Position numbers and translations under genes: made by a program. From DASYAE01 sp036501535 (GTDB taxonomy: Bacteria; Actinomycetota; Actinomycetes; Streptomycetales; Catenulisporaceae), in contig DASYAE010000031.1 in the NCBI GenBank assembly GCA_036501535.1, forward strand, positions 1 through 55,416: a stretch of 55,416 nucleotides of DNA, given 5' to 3'. Within the stretch, counting starts at the first letter, position 1. Every line of letters starts with the position of its first letter. A model generated the notes under the pieces. It made no database searches and had not been told where the DNA came from. It saw nothing but the letters and a program-made list of their open reading frames with translations. Of this stretch, positions 50,703-55,416 are shown one piece after another.

Positions 50703-50945
50703 TCAACGGAGCTTGTTGCGTGGGACGCGGTGCAACAGCTCGACCAACTCGTCCAGGTCGCGCTGGGAGAACGCGATGGTCTTGCCGAGCTTCGTGTGGG
50801 GGATCTTGCTGGCCCGGACCTGGTCCTTGAGCCAGTTCGCCGACTTGATCGGCTTCCCGTCGTCGCGCTTGCCGAGCCGCTTGGAGGCCTGCTGCGGCGT
50901 GTAGAACAGCGGCTCGACTGAGCTCATCGACCCGTCGAGGCTCAT
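50703..50945 (-). CDS. excisionase-like HTH protein
   Basis: An 80-aa protein. LFYTPQQASKRLGKRDDGKPIKSANWLKDQVRASKIPHTKLGKTIAFSQRDLDELVELLHRVP is a DNA-binding HTH like HTH_17/excisionase domains. It is the second such gene in the accessory region and is on the minus strand, opposite the phage remnant. The ATG at 50943 and that at 50925 are both usable. It may mark the far end of the element. Confidence 0.7.
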   Translation of the reverse strand: MSLDGSMSSVEPLFYTPQQASKRLGKRDDGKPIKSANWLKDQVRASKIPHTKLGKTIAFSQRDLDELVELLHRVPRNKLR

Positions 50946-51375
50946 CGAGCACCCCGCGGAATCTCATCTGCAGAATCGGGCACGTCATCTAGCCTGCCGC
51001 CGTGGGCCGTACGACTTCGGCCGTGGTGCAGGGATTCACCTCACCTCGCGAGCGCGCGCAGCGTGGGTCACCGCTCTCGCGTTCTGCATCAAGTGCGAAC
51101 GAATCCGGTTCAAGCGCATGTAAAAATCGCAGATACCCGCAGGTCAGTACCCCTTAAGCTGCCCCGCATTTGATGATTCATCAAGTGGTACACGCCAGCT
51201 ACGGCGGCGGGTCGGGCGCAGGCGATCGGACTACGGCTGGTCCCCGATCGCGATCCAGGACCAGTCGTAGCCAACCTTCCCGGCCAAGACGCGGGGAAGG
51301 GCGTCGACCGGGCGTGCGGCGGGCACGGTGGGACGTCGATGATCGAGTACTACACATGCTGGCCCGCGTTGCCGG
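50946..51375. other. 430-bp region without gene; possible element boundary
   Basis: No coding region is convincing. Local composition shifts to A/T around 51110-51185 (CATGTAAAAATCGC, then the palindrome TTGATGA-T-TCATCAA at 51170-51184). This could be an operator or an old recombination junction, but no direct repeat partner was found near the serine integrase. Confidence 0.35.
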
Positions 51376-51756
51376 TCACGGTCGCTTGTCCGCACTGTCC
51401 AAGTGCGCGAACGCCTCGGGCAGCGTCTCGAAGACGGGCATGACGCGTAGCAGCCCAGTGATCCGCAGCACCCTCAGGATGCGCTCGCTGGGAGCGACCA
51501 GGACCAGTGCGCCGCCCGCGTCGCGGGCGCGCTTGACGCCGCCGACCAGCACGCCGAGGGCGGAGGAATCCATGAACGCCACCGCGGCCATGTCGACGAC
51601 CAGCAGGCAGCGCCCCGCCATGTGCAGGTCCATCAGCGCGACGCGCAACCGCGGTGAGGTGTAGACGTCCAGCTCGCCGGCCGCCTCGACGACGGCGCGC
51701 GCCTCGTCGAACCAGGTGGACACGTTCAACGGCGCCGCGGCCGGTTGCAGGCTCAT
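51376..51756 (-). CDS. STAS-domain anti-anti-sigma factor
   Basis: A 126-aa SpoIIAA/RsbV-like protein. GELDVYTSPRLRVALMDLHMAGRCLLVVDMAAVAFMDSSALGVLVGGVKRARDAGGALVLVAPSERILRVLRITGL is the full STAS fold. The phosphorylatable Ser lies in MDSSALG. It would release a sigma factor by binding an RsbW-type kinase; such a kinase-like protein is at 30,494 but is not adjacent. It is divergent from the XRE gene, with about 75 bp between. Confidence 0.9.
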   Translation of the reverse strand: MSLQPAAAPLNVSTWFDEARAVVEAAGELDVYTSPRLRVALMDLHMAGRCLLVVDMAAVAFMDSSALGVLVGGVKRARDAGGALVLVAPSERILRVLRITGLLRVMPVFETLPEAFAHLDSADKRP

Positions 51757-51831
51757 ACCGGCCAGCGTCGCGCCGCACCGCGCCGACGGGAATCCCGTGA
51801 CGGGCATATCACGGTGAGATACGTTGCGGGG

Positions 51832-52665
51832 GTGGGCGACCCGGTGTCCCTTCCCGACGCGGCCTGGCACCGCGCCGAGGTCCGCGACGCCGCCACGGCC
51901 CGCGACATCCCGGCGCTGCTGCGCTACGCCCAGCACTACACCGGCGCAAGCCAAGGCCGGCTCGCCGCAGCCCTCGGTATGGCGCAGGGCCGCGTGAACG
52001 AAGTGCTCAACCGGCACCGCGCGGTCACTAGCCTGGAGGTGTTCGAACGCGTCGCCGAGGGCCTGGGTATGCCCGACGACGTGCGCATGCTGCTGGGCCT
52101 GGCCCCGCTCGGCCCGCACGCCGCATTCCCGCTCGCTTCCTTGTCCGAGGTCACCGCGATCTACCCGTCGCAGGCCGCCGCCTCAGCCGAGATCCGGCTC
52201 GCCGCCGCGAGCGCGTCACAGGTCGACGTGCTCGCCGTACGCGGCCTGGGAATCCTCGGCCTGAACGACGGACTGCTGCGCGGCCCGCTCACCCGCGAGC
52301 GCGCGATGCCGCTGCGGCTGCGGGTCCTGGTGCTGCATCCCGGCAGTCCCGCAGCGCACCAGCGGGCCCGACAGATCGGCGAGACACCCGAATCGTTCGC
52401 TGCCGCCGCGCTGCTCTCCGAGCGCAAGATACGCGACCTGGCGCAGCACGCCGGCGTCCAGGTCGAGGTCTACCGGTACCGCACCGCGCCGATCTGGCGC
52501 ATCATCAGCACCGACGACACGCTGTTCGTCGGCACGTTCGACCAGCTGCGCGAAGGCCACGCCTCACCGGTCTACCGGCTGCCGCAGCGCGTTGACGGCA
52601 CGCTGTACCGGGCGTTTCGCCGGGTGATCGAGGACGCCACGGCCAGCGCCGAGCGGCTGACCTGA
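51832..52665 (+). CDS. XRE-family regulator with C-terminal DUF5919-like domain
   Basis: A 277-aa protein. The HTH is IPALLRYAQHYTGASQGRLAAALGMAQGRVNEVLNRHRAVTSLEVFERVAEGLGMP. The C-terminal domain (VDVLAVRGLGILGLNDGLL...ARQIGETPESFAAAALLSERKIRDLA..VQVEVYRYRTAPIWRIISTDDTLFVGTF) resembles the phospholipase-D-like DUF5919 module of actinobacterial regulators. GTG at 51832 follows GATACG at a distance expected for a leaderless start. It is followed by the CYTH gene 17 bp away. Confidence 0.8.
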   Translation: MGDPVSLPDAAWHRAEVRDAATARDIPALLRYAQHYTGASQGRLAAALGMAQGRVNEVLNRHRAVTSLEVFERVAEGLGMPDDVRMLLGLAPLGPHAAFPLASLSEVTAIYPSQAAASAEIRLAAASASQVDVLAVRGLGILGLNDGLLRGPLTRERAMPLRLRVLVLHPGSPAAHQRARQIGETPESFAAAALLSERKIRDLAQHAGVQVEVYRYRTAPIWRIISTDDTLFVGTFDQLREGHASPVYRLPQRVDGTLYRAFRRVIEDATASAERLT

Positions 52666-52682
52666 GATGAGGAGGCGCAGCG

Positions 52683-53240
52683 GTGATCGAGGCGGAACTG
52701 AAAGCCGCACTCGCGGACCCGGACACGGTCCGCGCGCTGCTGACCGCGACGGCCGGCGAGCCGGAACGCGCGCAGTACGCGGACGTCTACCTCGACCGGG
52801 CCGGCGAGCTCGCCGCGGACGGCCGAGAGCTGCGGGTGCGCACGATCACCACCGTCGCCGGGTCGCGCACGCTGCTGACCTACAAGGGCCGCGTGGTCGA
52901 CGAGGCGTCCGCATCCAAGCCGGAGGCGGAGACCGAGCTGGCCGACCGCGCCGCGATCCTCGCCGTACTGGACGGCCTCGGCTACGGGCCGGTGATCGCA
53001 TTCACGAAGCAGTGCGAGAACTACCGGCTGTCGACACCCGCTGGCAGACCAGTCCTGGCGACCGTGGTCACCGTGCCGGAGATCGAGGGGACGTTCCTGG
53101 AGGTCGAGACGATGGTCAACGAGCCGGACGTACCCGCGGCCCTGGACGACCTGCGCGCCGTGCTGCTCGACCTGGAAATCGGGCCGGACGCTCTGACCAC
53201 CGAGCTATACACGGACGCCGTTGCTGCGGCCCGGCACTGA
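52683..53240 (+). CDS. CYTH-domain protein (class IV adenylate cyclase / triphosphatase-like)
   Basis: A 185-aa protein. It begins MIEAELKA with the ExExK triphosphate-binding motif. DVYLDRAGELAADGRELRVRTI, LLTYKGR and FLEVETMV complete the tunnel fold. The activity may be adenylate cyclase or (thio)triphosphate hydrolysis; the sequence does not decide. The GTG at 52683 has AGGAGG upstream. It is probably co-transcribed with the XRE regulator. Confidence 0.85.
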   Translation: MIEAELKAALADPDTVRALLTATAGEPERAQYADVYLDRAGELAADGRELRVRTITTVAGSRTLLTYKGRVVDEASASKPEAETELADRAAILAVLDGLGYGPVIAFTKQCENYRLSTPAGRPVLATVVTVPEIEGTFLEVETMVNEPDVPAALDDLRAVLLDLEIGPDALTTELYTDAVAAARH

Positions 53241-53263
53241 CCCGACTCGGGGCGGCCGCGTAG

Positions 53264-53604
53264 TCAGTCCCCCACCGGGCTGATGGCCTCGCGCAGCCAC
53301 GCCGCGTACGAGTCGGGTGAGCCTCGCAGACAAGGGTGTCGGTACTACCGACACCCCCGGCGGACCTCAGCAGATGGCGCTCGGTCAGGTGCGCCTCAAG
53401 CGCCGGATACGCCGCAGCCGTCGTCGAGAGGATCAGCTGGTGCTCCGAGCCTTCGCCGGTCTCGCCGAGGTGCCGGAAGACCGAGACGACCGGGCCGACG
53501 ATCTGCGCGTTGCCAGCCAGCCGCGCGGCGACCACGGAGCGGGCGAGAGCCTTCGCCGTGTCGAGGTCTGGGGTCGCAGTGGTCACGCGCAGAAGATCGC
53601 TCAT
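53264..53604 (-). pseudogene. cutA: frameshifted cutA (divalent cation tolerance protein)
   Basis: The frame from 53604 reads LRVTTATPDLDTAKALARSVVAARLAGNAQIVGPVVSVFRHLGE...YPALEAHLTERHLLR, the CutA1 fold start. It then leaves the family. The true C-terminus, RGSPDSYAAWLREAI..., is in another frame ending at TGA 53266-53264. The shift falls within 53264-53343, at or beside a perfect palindrome (53334-53356). It is convergent with the CYTH gene. A sequencing error is possible. Confidence 0.75.
53334..53356. repeat. 23-bp perfect palindrome inside cutA
   Basis: Arms GGGTGTCGGTA and TACCGACACCC are separated by one base. It lies where cutA loses its reading frame. Its origin is unclear: it may be an insertion, an operator, or an accident of coding sequence. 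Confidence 0.8.
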
Positions 53605-53712
53605 GCCGGGAAGGCTAGTGCCCTCGGGTGAAGTTGCGCCGATCGCCTGAGTGGATCAGTTCCCTGGGTCTACCCTGCGCCGTGGCGCATCATCACCTGA
53701 GGGGGAACCATC

Positions 53713-54249
53713 ATGATCGATCAGCAGCCAGACACGCCCGCGCCTAGGCACTCGCGACGCCGCATGCCGTACATCGTCGGCGCCACCACCGTCATCCCGG
53801 CTGTCGGCGTGGCCATCGGTTGGGCGCTTTCCAGCGGCAGCTCAAGCGCCCCGGCCGCTGCCGCCGCGCTCGCCTCAGCCAGTGCGACCGCGCAGGCGCC
53901 GTCGGCGTCCTCGACGATCCCGGCCGCGGATGTCGCCGGGTGCACGACGCTGGAGGGCGCGACCTGGAACGTCACGAACGCCACCGAGGTGGGCCTGACG
54001 CAGGACGTTATAAACGGGGTGCTCGACCAACTCCCGCACGGCCAGCAGCTGAACACTGACCTGCTCGCCGCGGAGACACCGCTTGTCGAGGTGGATGACG
54101 GCCTGATCGATCTGGCCGAACGGCCGACCGACTATGCGCAGTACGTAGCCGCGTTCGAGGCGGGGCTGCGACAGGTTGAGACGGACTGCGCAGCGTACGG
54201 CGTGTCGTTCAGTGTGAACCTGACGTCCCTGCCGACGGGTGCTGCATGA
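53713..54249 (+). CDS. secreted or membrane-anchored protein of unknown function
   Basis: A 178-aa protein. A basic N-terminus (RHSRRRMPYI) is followed by a hydrophobic segment (VGATTVIPAVGVAIGWAL), then a Ser/Ala-rich linker and a ~100-aa domain with two Cys (VAGCTT, ETDCAAY). No family recognised. The ATG has GAGGGGGAA upstream. Likely an exported protein tethered by one helix. Confidence 0.65.
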   Translation: MIDQQPDTPAPRHSRRRMPYIVGATTVIPAVGVAIGWALSSGSSSAPAAAAALASASATAQAPSASSTIPAADVAGCTTLEGATWNVTNATEVGLTQDVINGVLDQLPHGQQLNTDLLAAETPLVEVDDGLIDLAERPTDYAQYVAAFEAGLRQVETDCAAYGVSFSVNLTSLPTGAA

Positions 54250-54364
54250 CGAGCACCCGGCCTGCCGCATCGTCAGTCTGGGACGTCAGGCAAGCAACCC
54301 GGCGGCCCCACTGCCGCCGGTGGGCGAGCGGGGCGGTCCGCCGGAATCGCCGGCCCGCGGTCGG

Positions 54365-54850
54365 TTAGCTGCGGGTGCGTTTGTCGACGCGGGCGGCGCG
54401 CTTGTCGCCGACGGCGAGGGTGCGTAGGGCGCGGGCGGCGGCGCGCTGCTCGGGGGTGATGCGGGCCGCGGCGGTCTTCTTGGCCGCGGTCTTCTTGGCG
54501 GCCGCCCGTTTGCCGGCCGAGGTCGAGCCGTTGAACTTGCCGCCGGGGCCGCGCTTGACGCGCTGCTCGATCGGGGCCTCCGGGGTGGGCCGGTAGGCGG
54601 GCGGTGCGTTGCGCAGCGGGCGCGGCTTGCCGGTCAGGGACCGCGGGATCGGCGCCCCCGCGGCGCAGGCCGCCGCGGTACGCCGGATCTCCACCCGCCG
54701 TTCGGCGCGCCGGGCCCGGTACCGCCGGATCGAGGTGCGTACGTGCCGGGCGGTGCGGTGCACGGTCTTGCGGACCCGGCGGCGTACCGCGCGGCGCACC
54801 TTGCGGATCACCGTGCGGCGGCGCTTGCGGATCGTGCTGCGGATGCTCAT
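54365..54850 (-). CDS. very basic Arg/Lys-rich protein of unknown function
   Basis: A 161-aa protein with almost continuous Arg in residues 1-60 (RSTIRKRRRTVIRKVRRAVRRRVRKT). A Pro-rich middle and a Lys/Ala repeat KKTAAKKTAA follow, resembling histone-H1-like tails. It probably binds nucleic acid. It follows the partial right-edge gene on the same strand, separated by a hairpin. In mobile elements such basic genes can accompany a transfer gene, but that is inference. Confidence 0.55.
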   Translation of the reverse strand: MSIRSTIRKRRRTVIRKVRRAVRRRVRKTVHRTARHVRTSIRRYRARRAERRVEIRRTAAACAAGAPIPRSLTGKPRPLRNAPPAYRPTPEAPIEQRVKRGPGGKFNGSTSAGKRAAAKKTAAKKTAAARITPEQRAAARALRTLAVGDKRAARVDKRTRS

Positions 54851-55109
54851 GTCCCCATCTCTTGATACGGGTCGCGGCCGGTCGGGACGGTGCCCTCACC
54901 GGCGATCACCGTGGTTTCCAGGGGTGGCGACCCTCCGGCCGCCGGGCCGATGACCGGTGTTACCTCGCAGGTCACGGCCATGACACGCCCCTCTACCGGG
55001 CCCATTGCCGAGGTAACGGGGCGGGGCTACCGGCCGGACAGTGCGATCACGGGTCGGTGAGGGGTCGGCGAGGGGGAGAAGTAGACCCCTCCCCCTCTAC
55101 CGATCTTGT
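54851..55109. other. intergenic region with inverted repeats and a terminator-like hairpin
   Basis: GTTACCTCG (54959-54967) and CGAGGTAAC (55009-55017) form 9-bp inverted repeats with a 41-bp loop. GAGGGGGAG (55070-55078) and CTCCCCCTC (55089-55097) form a 9-bp hairpin just after the stop of the partial gene on the minus strand, a likely terminator. No gene is seen. Confidence 0.5.
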
Positions 55110-55416
55110 TCACGCGGCCTCGGTGTCGGCGGTCCACGTCGCCGGCAGCGCGGCCTCCAGGTCGGCGCGCCGGTAGCCGGCCAGGTTCGTCCCGGCGACC
55201 TTGACCTGCTTGGTGGAGCGCACCACGCCGGCCGCGTCCAGCGCCGCGGCGAGCGTCTCGGGGTTCAGGTCGCCCCACGCGCCGTCGTCGACGCCGGCCA
55301 GGTCGGTGAGCAGGTCGGTGGTGTGCATCGTCGGGGCGTGCCGCATGACGGAGAGGCAGTCGGTCAGGATGGCCGGGATCACGGTGCGCGGGTCGGCCAG
55401 GTCGGCGAGCTGGCCG
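55110..55416 (-). CDS. C-terminal part of a gene cut by the right edge: FtsK/SpoIIIE-like translocase or DUF3631 protein
   Basis: The last ~100 residues are in the window; the frame is open through the edge (LADLADPRTVIPAIL...). MHTTDLLTDLAGVDDGAWGDLNPETLAAALDAAGVV and GTNLAGYRRADLEAAL form a winged-helix-like tail. Similar tails end Streptomyces plasmid-transfer FtsK-like proteins and also DUF3631 proteins. The ATPase core is outside, so the family cannot be fixed. A hairpin follows. Confidence 0.45.
   Translation of the reverse strand, partial: GQLADLADPRTVIPAILTDCLSVMRHAPTMHTTDLLTDLAGVDDGAWGDLNPETLAAALDAAGVVRSTKQVKVAGTNLAGYRRADLEAALPATWTADTEAA

Noticed and set aside
1..55416. tRNA genes as attachment sites
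   Set aside because: No cloverleaf or T-arm consensus was recognised by eye; a tRNA search program would be needed to exclude them.

Overview
The window is GC-rich, with GTG/TTG starts, G/C-ending codons, IF3/L35/L20, SseB and DUF1844 genes, and an XRE-DUF397-methyltransferase set. This points to a filamentous actinobacterium (Streptomyces/Catenulispora-like; genus not determinable). Nothing was computed beyond reading the sequence.

Positions 1-39,650 look like chromosome. At the left edge, on the minus strand, is the 5' leader of an rRNA operon whose 16S gene lies outside the window. Then, mostly on the minus strand: tyrS, a 3-methyladenine DNA glycosylase, and the arginine cluster argC-argB-argD-argR-argG-argH. 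argJ is absent between argC and argB, and an ARG box sits inside the argC promoter. Next come a DUF1963-like protein, a GyrB-like stand-alone protein with degenerate ATPase motifs, pheS-pheT, a PAS histidine kinase, a SpoU-type RNA methyltransferase, and infC-rpmI-rplT. infC appears to start at ATC, and its leader contains an intrinsic terminator. They are followed by DUF1844, an SseB/mycosin/proline-rich membrane protein operon, a DSD1-like PLP enzyme, a 5'-3' exonuclease, a GH13 amylase with a MarR regulator, an FUSC-type transporter, the HATPase/XRE/DUF397/methyltransferase group, the scar of a deleted TetR-SDR pair, trmB, a PadR regulator, ung, membrane proteins and a NUDIX hydrolase.

Positions ~39,688-50,950 are accessory DNA. 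They hold a large serine integrase, a RHH/MazF-like toxin-antitoxin pair, a Cre-like tyrosine recombinase with a 14-8-14 bp lox-like palindrome next to its start, an HTH gene, an excisionase-type HTH gene, and a run of translationally coupled genes (TOPRIM primase-like, helicase-like ATPase, VRR-NUC nuclease and small proteins). The helicase gene carries eight GGGGGACA/TGTCCCCC motifs in both orientations. Phage remnants follow: a terminase small subunit-like protein and the C-terminal part of a tape-measure protein. The layout suggests a mosaic integrated plasmid/phage.

Positions ~51,000-55,416 are mixed: a STAS anti-anti-sigma factor, an XRE regulator, a CYTH phosphatase/cyclase-like protein, a frameshifted cutA containing a 23-bp palindrome, a secreted protein, a very basic protein, and the C-terminus of a gene running off the right edge (FtsK/SpoIIIE-like or DUF3631).

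The most notable signal is the Cre/lox-like module at 42,066-43,153, together with the repeat array inside the replication gene at 47,126-47,335.
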